From positions 1 to 64,000 of the forward strand of contig CAZXFL010000009.1 of the NCBI GenBank assembly GCA_964640385.1: a DNA stretch of 64,000 bases. Reading direction: 5' to 3'. Below, piece by piece: positions 24,865 through 33,614 of the stretch (positions are counted from its first letter, which is position 1; every line of letters starts with the position of its first letter). This stretch comes from JBBDIK01 sp964640385. GTDB lineage: Bacteria > Actinomycetota > UBA4738 > JBBDHU01. Both the position numbers and the translations under genes were made by a program. The notes under the pieces were generated by a model, which was not told the origin of the DNA, did no database searches, and saw only the letters and a list, made by a program, of their open reading frames with translations.

Positions 24865-26514
24865 GTGGCGCGCACGTCGGGCACGGCCGATCCAACCTCG
24901 TATCCGTCCTGGGCTGCGCTCTCTCACCACCAGGCTGCGATCGCCGGCGCGACGCTTCGGGACGCATTCGCCGCCGACCCACAGCGTGGCGAACACCTCA
25001 CCGCCGAGGGCGCGGGCCTGTACCTGGACTACTCCAAGAACCGCATCACGGACGAGACCCTGACCCTGCTGTTGCGGCTGGCGCAGGAGGCCAGCCTGCG
25101 CGAACGGATCGACGCGATGTTCCGTGGGGACCACATCAACATCTCGGAGGACCGCGCGGTGCTGCACGTCGCACTCCGCCTACCGCGTTCGGCGAGCTTG
25201 GTCGTCGACGGAGGCGACGTGGTGGCCGACGTGCACCAGGTGCTGGACCGGATGTCCGACTTCTCCGAGCGGGTCCGAAGCGGCGCGTGGACCGGACACT
25301 CCGGCAGGCCGATCAGCAACGTCATCAACATCGGGATCGGGGGCTCGGACCTCGGGCCGGTGATGGCGTACGAGGCCTTGCGCTGGTACAGCCGGCGCGA
25401 CATGACCTTCCGGTTCGTCTCGAATATCGACGGGACCGACTTCGCCGAAGCCACCCGCGACCTGGACCCGGCCGAGACCCTGTTCATCATCTCCTCGAAG
25501 ACGTTCACGACGTTGGAGACGATGACCAACGCACGTGCCGCCCGCGATTGGACGCTCGCCGGGCTTGGCGGAGACGAGTCGGCCGTTGCCAAGCACTTCG
25601 TCGCGGTCTCCACGAACGCAGCGGGCGTTCGGGATTTCGGGATCGATACCGACAACATGTTCGGGTTCTGGGACTGGGTCGGCGGCCGATACTCGATGGA
25701 CTCGGCGATCGGACTCTCCACGATGCTCGCCGTCGGACCGGAGCGTTTCCACGAGATGCTGGCTGGGTTCCACGCGATGGACGACCATTTCCGCACGGCG
25801 CCGTTCGAGCGCAACCTGCCGGTCCTGATGGGGCTGTTGGCGGTCTGGTACCGGGACTTCTTCGGGGCGCAAACGGTCGGGGTCATGCCGTACGAGCAGT
25901 ACCTGAAGCGCTTCCCGGCGTACCTGCAACAACTCACGATGGAGTCCAACGGCAAGCATGTGCGGCTCGACGGCTCGCCGATCGAGGGTACCCAGACCGG
26001 GGCCATCTACTGGGGCGAGCCGGGCACGAACGGCCAACACTCCTTCTACCAACTGATCCACCAGGGGACGCAGCTCATCCCGCTGGATCTGATCGGGTTC
26101 GGCAAGAGCCGAAACCCGCTCGGGCCCCACCACGACTACCTCATGGCCAACGTGTTCGCGCAGGCCGAGGCACTGGCGTTCGGCAAGAGCGAGGAGGAAC
26201 TGCGGCAGGAAGAGGTCCCGGAGGCGACGATCCCGTACCGCGTCTGCCTCGGGAACCGCCCGACGAACGTGATCCTGGCCGAGGAGCTGACCCCGCATTC
26301 GCTCGGAACGCTCGTCGCTCTCTACGAGCACAGCGTCTTCACGCAGGGCGCGATCTGGGGGATCGACTCGTTCGATCAGTGGGGGGTCGAACTGGGCAAG
26401 GTCTTGGCCACGCGCATCATCCCCGAGCTGCAGGCCGACGACGACGCCGGGCTTGCGCACGACGGTTCGACGAACGAGCTGATCAGGCGGTACCGGCGGC
26501 TGCGGGACCGCTGA
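24865..26514 (+). CDS. pgi: glucose-6-phosphate isomerase
   Basis: Interconverts glucose-6-phosphate and fructose-6-phosphate, linking zwf upstream with glycolysis. The 549-aa product has NIGIGGSDLGPVMAYEAL, ISSKTFTTLETMTNA, FDWVG-type WDWVGGRYSMDSAIG, MESNGKHV with the catalytic Glu/Lys region, GTNGQHSFYQLIHQGT, and GIDSFDQWGVELGK. The frame is open through part of zwf; the first start after zwf is GTG 24865 with only a weak GAGAG upstream, so coupling to zwf is likely. It overlaps the next ATG as TGATG. Confidence 0.95.
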   Translation: MARTSGTADPTSYPSWAALSHHQAAIAGATLRDAFAADPQRGEHLTAEGAGLYLDYSKNRITDETLTLLLRLAQEASLRERIDAMFRGDHINISEDRAVLHVALRLPRSASLVVDGGDVVADVHQVLDRMSDFSERVRSGAWTGHSGRPISNVINIGIGGSDLGPVMAYEALRWYSRRDMTFRFVSNIDGTDFAEATRDLDPAETLFIISSKTFTTLETMTNARAARDWTLAGLGGDESAVAKHFVAVSTNAAGVRDFGIDTDNMFGFWDWVGGRYSMDSAIGLSTMLAVGPERFHEMLAGFHAMDDHFRTAPFERNLPVLMGLLAVWYRDFFGAQTVGVMPYEQYLKRFPAYLQQLTMESNGKHVRLDGSPIEGTQTGAIYWGEPGTNGQHSFYQLIHQGTQLIPLDLIGFGKSRNPLGPHHDYLMANVFAQAEALAFGKSEEELRQEEVPEATIPYRVCLGNRPTNVILAEELTPHSLGTLVALYEHSVFTQGAIWGIDSFDQWGVELGKVLATRIIPELQADDDAGLAHDGSTNELIRRYRRLRDR

Positions 26515-27179
26515 TGGGCGACCTGCTCACCCAGATCCTGCCTTTGACGCTTGCCGCGGCGATCAGCCCGACCGTCCTTGCGGTCGCGGTGCTGGTGCTG
26601 TCCGCGAAAGAGCGCACCGTCGCCCGCACCGTCGCGTATCTGCTCGGGTGCTGGGTCGTGCTGCTCGCGATCGGTATCCCCGGCGTCCTCCTGTTCGCGA
26701 ACGCGGCTCCGGCTGCCTCGTCGGCCCCATGGATCCACTGGGTCGACTTCGGCGCCGGCATCGCCTTGCTTGCGCTCGGAGGGCGACGGCTGGCGAAGAC
26801 GCCTAGCGTGCACGAGAAGCAGGGGTCCCGGGCCAGCAAGATGGCGAACGCCGGCATGCACGACTATGTGGTCCTCGGGTGCGCGATGATGATCACCAAC
26901 TTCACCACGCTGGTGTTGTACCTGCCGGTGCTCAAGGGTATCGCCCGTGCTCCCGTCACGGACGCGGAGCGCCTGGCGGTCCTGCTCGCCTGTCAAGTCA
27001 TCATCCTGATGCCGGTCCTGGTGCCCCTGCTCATCCGGATCCTCGTGCCCGGGCCGGCGTCGAAGATCCTCGGTACCGTGAACGCGTTCAGCACGAAGCA
27101 CACCCGGGTGATCATGACGGTGATCCTGCTGGTCTTCGGCGTCTATCTGACGGTCAAGGGCGCAGCCGAACTGTTCTGA
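26514..27179 (+). CDS. GAP/SfLAP-type (LysE-like) membrane protein
   Basis: A 221-aa polytopic membrane protein with six hydrophobic segments (from LPLTLAAAISPTVLAVAVLVL to VIMTVILLVFGVYLTVKGAAEL). The early Ala-Ile-Ser-Pro loop and six-helix layout fit the GAP / SfLAP family in the LysE-like superfamily, linked in mycobacteria to glycolipid export. The assignment rests on layout rather than strong motifs. ATG 26514 overlaps the pgi stop by one base. Confidence 0.6.
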   Translation: MGDLLTQILPLTLAAAISPTVLAVAVLVLSAKERTVARTVAYLLGCWVVLLAIGIPGVLLFANAAPAASSAPWIHWVDFGAGIALLALGGRRLAKTPSVHEKQGSRASKMANAGMHDYVVLGCAMMITNFTTLVLYLPVLKGIARAPVTDAERLAVLLACQVIILMPVLVPLLIRILVPGPASKILGTVNAFSTKHTRVIMTVILLVFGVYLTVKGAAELF

Positions 27180-27191
27180 GGGAGGTCCGTG

Positions 27192-27485
27192 ATGGGTTGC
27201 CTGCTGCCGCTGTTCTCGATCATCACCCCGCGGTTCGTGATGGTCATCCTGTGGTTGTTCACGACCTACCTCGAACGCGCCTACGGCAGTTTCTGGGTCC
27301 CCTTGCTCGGGTTCATCTTCCTGCCGACCACGACCATCGCCTACGCGATCGCCCAGAACGCACTCGGCGGGGTGGGGACCGGCGGCGGGGTCATCGTGCT
27401 GGTGGTCGGACTCCTGTTCGATCTCGGGTTCATCACCGGGTCGACCCGGGGCTGGCGTCCCGGCCGCAAGCGCGCCGCGGACTGA
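27192..27485 (+). CDS. small three-helix membrane protein
   Basis: A 97-aa protein with three hydrophobic stretches (PLFSIITPRFVMVILWLFTTYL, LLGFIFLPTTTIAYAIA, GGVIVLVVGLLFDLGFI) and a basic tail. The central LPTTTIAYA phrase resembles uncharacterised actinobacterial membrane proteins. The ATG at 27192 follows GGGAGG at 6-7 nt. Likely co-transcribed with the previous gene. Function unknown. Confidence 0.65.
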   Translation: MGCLLPLFSIITPRFVMVILWLFTTYLERAYGSFWVPLLGFIFLPTTTIAYAIAQNALGGVGTGGGVIVLVVGLLFDLGFITGSTRGWRPGRKRAAD

Positions 27486-27533
27486 CCGGGCTGACGAGGC
27501 CGGCCCGTCGGCCGGCTCCGGTCATGGCTCGAA

Positions 27534-27588
27534 TTAACGCAGCCGAAACACGACGCACACCCGTCCGAAACCGATCCGGGTGCACAAT
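27534..27588 (+). promoter_or_regulatory. GlnR-type binding site and promoter of amtB
   Basis: TTAAC-n6-GAAAC-n6-CACAC-n6-GAAAC (27534-27571) matches the spacing and sequence of the actinobacterial GlnR box (gTnAC-n6-GaAAC repeated every 11 bp); both GAAAC halves are perfect, the TnAC halves imperfect. CACAAT (27583-27588) is a plausible -10, placing the box over the -35, as for an activator site. The SD GGGAGGGG and ATG 27620 follow. Confidence 0.75.
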
Positions 27589-27619
27589 CGCCCTACCGTG
27601 ACGACAAGAGGGAGGGGCG

Positions 27620-28903
27620 ATGCCTGAGGTCAACTCCGGCGATACGGCGTGGGTGCTGATCGCGGCCGCGTTGGTGATGTTCATGACGCCGGGTCTGGCG
27701 TTCTTCTACGGCGGTCTGGTCCGGGCCAAGAACGTGCTCGGGACGGTCATGCAATCGTTCATCGCCCTGGCGGTGTGCACGATCATGTGGGTCTTCGTCG
27801 GCTACACGCTTGCGTTCGGCCCCGACCACTGGGGGATCATCGGCGGGCTGGACCACATCGGCCTCAAGGGCGTGGGTGCGGCGCCGATGGATCTGGCGCC
27901 GACCGTCCCGGCCAGCGCGTTCATGATCTTCCAGATGATGTTCGCCGTGATCACGCCGGCGCTCATCACCGGGGCGTTCGCCGAGCGGATGAAGTTCACC
28001 GGGTACCTCCTGTTCATCGCCCTGTGGTCGGTCTTCGTCTACGCGCCGATGGCCCACTGGGTCTGGGGCGGCGGGTTCCTTGGACCGAACGGGATCGGCG
28101 CGCTCGATTTCGCGGGCGGCACGGTCGTCCATATCAACGCTGGCGTCGCAGCCCTGGCCACGATCTTGTACATCGGCAAGCGGCGCGGGTACGGCAATGA
28201 GGCGTTCGTTCCACACAACGTCCCGATGGTGGTCCTGGGCGGCGCGATCCTGTGGTTCGGCTGGTTCGGGTTCAACGCCGGTAGTGCGCTGTCGGCCGGG
28301 GGTCTCGCGTCCAGCACGTTCGTCGCAACGCATGTGGCCGCCGCGGCGGCGATCCTCGGATGGCTCATCCCGGAGCGCATCAGGCACGGGAAGTACACGA
28401 CAGTGGGTGCGGTGACCGGCGCGGTGGCCGGGCTCGTGGCCATCACCCCGGCGTCTGGCTTCGTCGAGCCGTGGGCGGCGATCGCGATCGGGTTCGCGGC
28501 CGGGCTGATCTGCTTCTTCGCCGTGGACCTGAAGTCCAAGATCGGCTACGACGACTCGCTCGACGTGGTCGGGGTGCACATGATCGGCGGCATCATCGGC
28601 GCTCTCCTCACGGGCGTGTTCGCCACCCTCGTCATCAACCCGGCGGGGGCGGATGCGAGCCTCAGCCAGTTCCTCAAGCAGGCGGCGGCGGTAGGCATCA
28701 CCTTGGTGTTCTCGTTCGTCGCGACCTGGATCATCCTGAAGGTGTGCGACAAGACCGTCGGCTTGCGCCTGGACGAGGACGACGAAGTGACCGGTCTGGA
28801 CCTGTCCCAGCACAGTGAGGTGGCCTACACCTGGCAGGAGCGGGGAGGAGCGGTATCGTCAGCCGAACGAGTGGTGAAGGTGCCGGAAGGGAGCGAGCAG
28901 TGA
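27620..28903 (+). CDS. amtB: ammonium transporter
   Basis: Trimeric Amt-family ammonium channel/transporter. The 427-aa product has eleven or so membrane helices and family motifs: ALVMFMTPGLAFFYGGLVR, MMFAVITPALITGAFAERM, the pore-lining DFAGGTVVHINAGVAALA with the first central His, and VVGVHMIGGIIGALLTG with the second. The C-terminal cytosolic tail, which GlnK contacts, is long and acidic. GlnK follows with a 4-nt overlap, the classic amtB-glnK pair. ATG 27620 has a strong GGGAGGGG. Confidence 0.96.
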   Translation: MPEVNSGDTAWVLIAAALVMFMTPGLAFFYGGLVRAKNVLGTVMQSFIALAVCTIMWVFVGYTLAFGPDHWGIIGGLDHIGLKGVGAAPMDLAPTVPASAFMIFQMMFAVITPALITGAFAERMKFTGYLLFIALWSVFVYAPMAHWVWGGGFLGPNGIGALDFAGGTVVHINAGVAALATILYIGKRRGYGNEAFVPHNVPMVVLGGAILWFGWFGFNAGSALSAGGLASSTFVATHVAAAAAILGWLIPERIRHGKYTTVGAVTGAVAGLVAITPASGFVEPWAAIAIGFAAGLICFFAVDLKSKIGYDDSLDVVGVHMIGGIIGALLTGVFATLVINPAGADASLSQFLKQAAAVGITLVFSFVATWIILKVCDKTVGLRLDEDDEVTGLDLSQHSEVAYTWQERGGAVSSAERVVKVPEGSEQ

Positions 28904-29238
28904 GACTGGTCGTGGCGATCATCAAGCCGTTCAAGCTCGACGAGGTGAAGGAGGCATTGCGGTCGATCGGGGTCAACGGCCTCACGGTGACCGATGCGCA
29001 GGGCTTCGGCCGGCAGCGCGGGCACACGGAGGTCTATCGAGGGGCGGAGTACCAGGTCGACTTCGTGCCCAAGGTCAAGGTCGAGGTGATGGTGCACGAG
29101 GACCAGGTGCAGGGGGTGACCGACGCGATCCTGAAGGCGGCGCGGACCGGAAAGATCGGCGACGGGAAGATCTTCGTGCTGCCCGCGGACCAGGTCATCC
29201 GCATCCGCACCGGGGAGATGGGGCCCGACGCCATCTAA
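28900..29238 (+). CDS. glnK: nitrogen regulatory protein PII
   Basis: Trimeric PII signal protein that senses 2-oxoglutarate and ATP/ADP and blocks AmtB. The 112-aa protein has MRLVVAIIKPFKLDEVKEAL, the T-loop with RGAEYQVDF in which Tyr51 is the classical modification site, and the C-terminal GKIGDGKIFVLP signature. GlnD, the modifying enzyme, is next door; in streptomycetes and corynebacteria GlnD adenylylates rather than uridylylates this Tyr, so either nucleotide is possible here. GTG 28900 overlaps the amtB stop. Confidence 0.96.
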   Translation: MRLVVAIIKPFKLDEVKEALRSIGVNGLTVTDAQGFGRQRGHTEVYRGAEYQVDFVPKVKVEVMVHEDQVQGVTDAILKAARTGKIGDGKIFVLPADQVIRIRTGEMGPDAI

Positions 29239-29247
29239 GCTTGCTCC
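29236..29247 (+). promoter_or_regulatory. -10 box within the glnK stop (TAAGCT)
   Basis: TAAGCT (29236-29241) contains the glnK stop codon and lies 6 nt before glnD ATG 29248. It may give a separate leaderless glnD transcript independent of the GlnR-type site. Confidence 0.45.
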
Positions 29248-31719
29248 ATGACCGGGCGTCCGGCGGAGGAGCTGTTCGCGCATCTGCGCGAACTGGATCG
29301 TGCGAACCCGCCCGCCCTTCAGGGGCGGTCGGTCGCGCGGCAACGGGCGGCGATCGTCGACGAAGAACTCCGTGACCTGTTCGGGGTCGCCGGCGTTCCC
29401 GACGGCGTGGCGCTGGTCGCGCTCGGCGGGTACGGCCGCGGGATGCTGCTCCCCGGCTCCGACATCGATCTGCTGATCCTGCACGACCGGGTCAAGGACA
29501 TCGGCCGGGTCGCGGAGCGGTTGTTCTACCCGCTGTGGGACTCGGGTTTGAAGCTCGGCCATAACGTCCGCACGGCCAAGGAGTGCATCTCGGAGGCGGA
29601 GGCGCGGGTCGACGTCGCGTCGGCGATGCTGGACGCGCGTGCCATCGCGGGCGACGAGGCGATGTGCGAGGCGATGGTGATGTCGATCCAGGCGCTCGTT
29701 CGGCGTTCCCCGAAGGACTTCGCGCTCCGCCTGCGGGAAGACGCCGCCGATCGCCATGAGCGCTTCGGATCGGTCGCCTCGAACCTGGAGCCGGATCTGA
29801 AAGAGGGAGCCGGCGGGCTGCGCGACGTGAACGCGCTCGGGTGGCTGGCGGTGGCGCTCGGCGGGGAGGACCTGGAGGCGCTCATCGATGCGGACCTGCT
29901 CGGCGCGCGCGAGGCCGACGCGATCGACGAGGCGGAGGAATTCCTCGTTCGGCTGCGGAGCACGCTGCATCTGATCACCGGGGGGCGCTTGGACCGCCTG
30001 GTCCTGGATCACCAGCCGGCCATCGCCGAGATGCTGGGCTACGACGACGGCGACGATATGCCGGCACCCGACTCCCTGATGCGCGCGACGTTCGAGCACG
30101 GCCGGGAGGTGCGATGGGTCGTCGATGCCGTCCTCGAGCGGCTGCTGGAGCCGAGCGCCGACACCGGGTCGACCATCGCGGCGACGCCCGACGGCGTGAT
30201 GGCGGCGTTCGCGGACGCGGCCGAGTCCGGTCGCGCGCTCCCGTTGTCAGCGCTCGAAGCCGTCGACGCGGTCGAACTGCCCGACGGGGTCGTGTGGAGC
30301 GATCAGGTGCGGGACGCGTTCCTGCGGGTCCTTCGGTCCGGGCGCGCCGCGGCCACGATCGAGGAGATGGACCGGTCCGGGGTGTTGGTGCGCTTCCTGC
30401 CGGATTGGGCGCCTGTTCGGTATCGTCCGCAGCGCGACCCGTTCCATCGGTACACCGTCGACGTGCATCTGCTGCGCGCGCTCGGCGGCATGGAACGGCT
30501 CCTGGCGAAGCCGGGCGACGATCCGATGGCCGGCGAGGCCGTCGGCCTCGTGACCGATCGCGACGCCGTGCTGCTCGGAGCCCTGTTCCACGACATCGGC
30601 AAGGACGGAACCGGGAACCACGTAGCGGTCGGCGAGTCCGTCGCACGCCGGGCGCTTGAGCGGATGGGGATCGAGGAGCAGACCCGCGAGGTGGCACGCT
30701 TCCTTGTCGGGGAGCATCTCCTGCTGTCGGACACCGCGACCCGCCGTGACCTCACCGACGAGAATCTGATCCTGTCCGTGGCGGCCCGGATCGGGGACCC
30801 GGAGCGACTGGCCGCCCTGTACCTACTCTCGATCGCCGACGCCGGGGCAACCGGGCCGCACGCGTCGACCCCGTGGCGGCAGACGCTGCTCCGTGAGCTG
30901 GTCGCCAAGATCCAGCACGTGTTCGACCGCGGAGACGTCGGCGCAGACACCGCCGACACGCTCATCGAGCGCACCGAGGCGCTCCGCCAGGTCCTCGCCC
31001 CGGAGGATCACGATGAGGTGGAACGGTTCCTCGCCGGTCTCCCGCAGGCGTACGTCCTGACGGTGCCGCCCGAAGAGGCGGCGGTGCACTTCTCACTGCT
31101 GCGAGCCGAGTTGGACGGGCTCGAGGTTCGCACCGCCGAGACCGGGACCGGCGTGGAGCAGGACACCGTTCGGCTCTCGGTCGTGTGTGCGGACCGGCCG
31201 GGTCTGCTCGCGAAGATCGCCGGTGCTCTGTCACTGTCGGGGTTCTCGATCATGTCGGCGCAGGTGTTCACCACCGAAGCCAGTGTGGCCGTCGACCTGT
31301 TCGACGTCGCTAGCACGTTCGAGGGCGACGAAGTGGGGGAAGAACGCTGGCGGACGTTCCGGGGAACGCTGCGCAAGGCGCTGGACGGCCGCTTGTCGCT
31401 CGACTACCGGGTCAAGGAGAAGCGGCAGTACTACCCGGTCCACCGGACGGCCATCCGGGTCGAAGTCACGATCGACAACGACGCCTCGGACTTCTACACC
31501 GTGATCGAGATCGGCTGCGCGGACCGGGTCGGGCTCCTGTTCGACCTGACGCGAACGCTCGGCGAACTGGAAGTGGACGTACACCTCGCGAAGATCGCGA
31601 CGTACGGCGGCCGGGTCGTCGACGCTTTCTACGTTCGTGACGTGCTCGGCCGCAAGATCGACGACGAGGAGCACGTGGACGAGATCCGCCGCGCGATCTC
31701 CGCTCGCCTAGCCGAGTAG
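29248..31719 (+). CDS. glnD: PII nucleotidyltransferase / nucleotidyl-removing enzyme
   Basis: Adds and removes a nucleotide on PII according to nitrogen status. Domains in the 823-aa product: nucleotidyltransferase with LGGYGRGMLLPGSDIDLLIL (about 58-78), the GlnD helical linker, an HD phosphohydrolase domain with LLGALFHDIGKDG (about 443-455), and two C-terminal ACT domains (from about 641, VRLSVVCADRPGLLAKIAGA; from about 752, IEIGCADRVGLLFDLTRTL), which sense glutamine in the family. Its last 12 nt overlap the convergent DUF72 gene. Confidence 0.95.
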   Translation: MTGRPAEELFAHLRELDRANPPALQGRSVARQRAAIVDEELRDLFGVAGVPDGVALVALGGYGRGMLLPGSDIDLLILHDRVKDIGRVAERLFYPLWDSGLKLGHNVRTAKECISEAEARVDVASAMLDARAIAGDEAMCEAMVMSIQALVRRSPKDFALRLREDAADRHERFGSVASNLEPDLKEGAGGLRDVNALGWLAVALGGEDLEALIDADLLGAREADAIDEAEEFLVRLRSTLHLITGGRLDRLVLDHQPAIAEMLGYDDGDDMPAPDSLMRATFEHGREVRWVVDAVLERLLEPSADTGSTIAATPDGVMAAFADAAESGRALPLSALEAVDAVELPDGVVWSDQVRDAFLRVLRSGRAAATIEEMDRSGVLVRFLPDWAPVRYRPQRDPFHRYTVDVHLLRALGGMERLLAKPGDDPMAGEAVGLVTDRDAVLLGALFHDIGKDGTGNHVAVGESVARRALERMGIEEQTREVARFLVGEHLLLSDTATRRDLTDENLILSVAARIGDPERLAALYLLSIADAGATGPHASTPWRQTLLRELVAKIQHVFDRGDVGADTADTLIERTEALRQVLAPEDHDEVERFLAGLPQAYVLTVPPEEAAVHFSLLRAELDGLEVRTAETGTGVEQDTVRLSVVCADRPGLLAKIAGALSLSGFSIMSAQVFTTEASVAVDLFDVASTFEGDEVGEERWRTFRGTLRKALDGRLSLDYRVKEKRQYYPVHRTAIRVEVTIDNDASDFYTVIEIGCADRVGLLFDLTRTLGELEVDVHLAKIATYGGRVVDAFYVRDVLGRKIDDEEHVDEIRRAISARLAE

Positions 31720-32415
31720 ATCGCGCAGTCGGTCGGCCATCCTCGGGCTGGCGCCTTCGTCCTCGTGCTTGAAGTAGCAGAAGATGTCGGAACCGGCATC
31801 GAGCGCCGGTCCGATGCGCTCGGCCCACCCTTTCAACTCCGCATCGGTGTACTCCGTCTTGCGCAGTCGCAGGAACCCGAACGGCTCCCAGGACAGGGCG
31901 TCGGGTCCCGGATCCTTCTCGTCGGTCTCGGCGACACACCATGCAACGCCCTGTTCCAGCAGCAGGTCTCGGGCCTCGAGCCACGATGGGTGGCGGAACT
32001 CCATCGCCGACCGGACGTCCGGGGGCAGGTATCCGACGAAGCGCTCGATCAAGGAGCGCTCGTAGTGCAGCGACGGCGGGCACTGGTACAAGACGCAGCC
32101 CAGACGTGGTCCCAACAGCCGCGCCAGCGCGAGGAAGTCGCGCACGTCGTCGTCCGTGTCGGCGAGCCGCTTGAAGTGCGTGATGCGTTGGTTCGCCTTC
32201 AGCGTGAAGCGGAAGGTCTGTGGCGTCTGTTCGGCCCATCCCGTCAGCGTCTTCTCCGACGGGAACCGACGGAACGTGTAGTTGATCTCGACGCTGTGGA
32301 AGCGCGACGCGTAGTAGGACAGGCGCTCCTTCACCTTGACGCCCTCCGGGTAGAACACGCCCTTCCACTCGTCGTAGGCGAACCCGCTCGTTCCCACGTA
32401 TAGGGTTCCCAGCAT
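31708..32415 (-). CDS. DUF72 (YecE-like) protein
   Basis: A 235-aa TIM-barrel-like protein of the DUF72 family, common in bacteria and without a settled function. Seen: LYVGTSGFAYDEWKGVFYP, YYASRFHSVEINYTFRRFPS, FRFTLKANQRITHFKRL, LYQCPPSL, and a late YFKHEDEG. ATG 32413-32415 is 6 nt after TAGGAT (32422-32427 on this strand), the leaderless pattern. It is divergent from the hydrolase gene with only 11 nt between starts. Confidence 0.85.
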   Translation of the reverse strand: MLGTLYVGTSGFAYDEWKGVFYPEGVKVKERLSYYASRFHSVEINYTFRRFPSEKTLTGWAEQTPQTFRFTLKANQRITHFKRLADTDDDVRDFLALARLLGPRLGCVLYQCPPSLHYERSLIERFVGYLPPDVRSAMEFRHPSWLEARDLLLEQGVAWCVAETDEKDPGPDALSWEPFGFLRLRKTEYTDAELKGWAERIGPALDAGSDIFCYFKHEDEGASPRMADRLRDLLG

Positions 32416-32426
32416 GGAAGCATCCT

Positions 32427-33104
32427 ATGGCAACGCCTGAACAACGGTTCACCTTCGACTCGGGGACCGCACGCGGGGTGGTCACGGGCGCTTGGGCCGA
32501 TCCGGGCGGTCCGGATGCGGCCTTGGTGGTCGCCCCGGGAACGGGCAGCGACCTGGACGCGCCGTTCCTGGTCGGTTTCACGCGCGCGCTGAACGACGCC
32601 GGCGTCTCGACGTTGCGGTTCAACTTCCCCTACAAAGAGGCGGGTCGGAAGGCTCCCGATCCCGAGGCGACGCTCAGGGCGACCTGGCTCGCGGCCTTCG
32701 ATGCCGGGCGCGAACGCGTCGGCGCCGGCATGCCGGTCTTTGCGGGTGGCAAGTCGATGGGCGGTCGTTACGCGTCGATGTGCTCGGCGGACGGGATGCC
32801 GGCCGCGGGACTGGTGTTCCTCGGGTACCCGCTGCACGCGCCGGGTCGTCCGGACAAGGCCCGGGACGAGCATCTGTACGGGATCGAAGCGCCGATGCTG
32901 TTCATCGAAGGGACCCGGGACCCCTTCGTGAACCCGCTGGACCAGCTGAAGGAGATCCTCGCGAAGCTGGGGGACCGAGCCGTGCTGCACGAGATCGCCG
33001 ACGGCGACCACTCGTTCCGTGTGAAGGGCAAGAAGCGTGACGACCGCGAGATCGGTGCCGAGCTGGCACCGATCGTCGCGGACTTCATCAGGGAGCACCG
33101 TTGA
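32427..33104 (+). CDS. alpha/beta hydrolase, KANL3/Tex30-like
   Basis: A 225-aa hydrolase-fold protein. Seen: ALVVAPGTGSDLDAPF, FNFPYKEAGRKAPD, the nucleophile elbow GGKSMGGRYAS, LVFLGYPLHAPG, MLFIEGTRDPF with the acid, and GDHSFRVKG with the catalytic His. The GGKSMGGR elbow and FPY/YPLH phrases fit the KANL3/Tex30-type bacterial hydrolases. Substrate unknown. The stop overlaps the next ATG as TGATG. Confidence 0.8.
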   Translation: MATPEQRFTFDSGTARGVVTGAWADPGGPDAALVVAPGTGSDLDAPFLVGFTRALNDAGVSTLRFNFPYKEAGRKAPDPEATLRATWLAAFDAGRERVGAGMPVFAGGKSMGGRYASMCSADGMPAAGLVFLGYPLHAPGRPDKARDEHLYGIEAPMLFIEGTRDPFVNPLDQLKEILAKLGDRAVLHEIADGDHSFRVKGKKRDDREIGAELAPIVADFIREHR

Positions 33105-33376
33105 TGGGCCGCAAGAACGAACGTGCGCGCGAACGCGAGGAGCCCGCCGGTCGCGGAGACGGGCACTCCTCCGACGGTCCCAAGTGGGCTCAAGCACCGG
33201 GCTTCGACGTGCGGGTGGTGGGCGGGCAGAAGACGTACCGCTGTCCGGGGTGCGATCACGAGGTGCGGGCCGGCGTCCAGCATCTGGTCGTGGTTCCCCG
33301 GGCCGACACCGACGAACGCCGCCACTGGCACACCGAGTGCTGGCGCTCGGAACTCCGCCGCCTCGGCAGCTCCTGA
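33104..33376 (+). CDS. conserved actinobacterial zinc-ribbon protein
   Basis: A 90-aa protein with a basic, disordered first third, then KTYRCPGCDHEV, VQHLVVVP and RRHWHTECW. The CxxC plus HWHxxCW arrangement is found in a conserved actinobacterial family often labelled, without good support, ATP/GTP-binding protein. It should bind one zinc ion. ATG 33104 overlaps the hydrolase stop by one base. Confidence 0.75.
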   Translation: MGRKNERAREREEPAGRGDGHSSDGPKWAQAPGFDVRVVGGQKTYRCPGCDHEVRAGVQHLVVVPRADTDERRHWHTECWRSELRRLGSS

Positions 33377-33408
33377 GTCGAACTGCAGACCGTCGGTGTC
33401 CCGTGGAC

Positions 33409-33421
33409 TACGATGCGGAAC
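33409..33421 (+). promoter_or_regulatory. -10 box of a leaderless promoter (TACGAT)
   Basis: TACGAT (33409-33414) is 7 nt before GTG 33422 of a 48-aa cysteine-rich protein; this favours GTG 33422 over ATG 33413, which lies inside the hexamer. Confidence 0.5.
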
Positions 33422-33568
33422 GTGGATGCCGCAACCCGCGCCGAGTGCATCGTCCCCGGCGGGTCCAAGCGCCCGGCCTGCGATGCGTGCGGAGCGCCGA
33501 TGGAACCCGAGCACGCGCATCACAGGTGTCCGGAGTGCGGGTACATCCTTCCCTGCTGCGGCTGGTAG
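33422..33568 (+). CDS. 48-aa zinc-finger-like protein
   Basis: A short gene with a clear protein: after about 18 residues comes ACDACGAPMEPEHAHHRC, then PECGYILPCCGW to the stop at 33568. Two CxxC pairs with extra Cys and His residues should hold one or two zinc ions. Similar very short Cys/His proteins exist in actinomycetes, but no function is known to me. The leaderless start GTG 33422 is chosen because TACGAT lies 7 nt upstream. Cysteine spacing is too regular for a chance frame. Confidence 0.65.
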   Translation: MDAATRAECIVPGGSKRPACDACGAPMEPEHAHHRCPECGYILPCCGW

Positions 33569-33614
33569 CCGCCCCCCGCGCGTCCGGCCCTGCCGGGATG
33601 TCGGCGCCCGCGGC

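Noticed and set aside
27499..27516. GCCGGC/GCCGGC hairpin as terminator before the GlnR box
   Set aside because: Only 6 bp, self-complementary sequence common in high-GC DNA, and no T run.
32414..32440. Nine-codon upstream frame after TAGGGT, overlapping the hydrolase start
   Set aside because: Spacing fits the leaderless pattern, but the frame is tiny, has no special codons and overlaps the opposite start of the DUF72 gene; probably chance.
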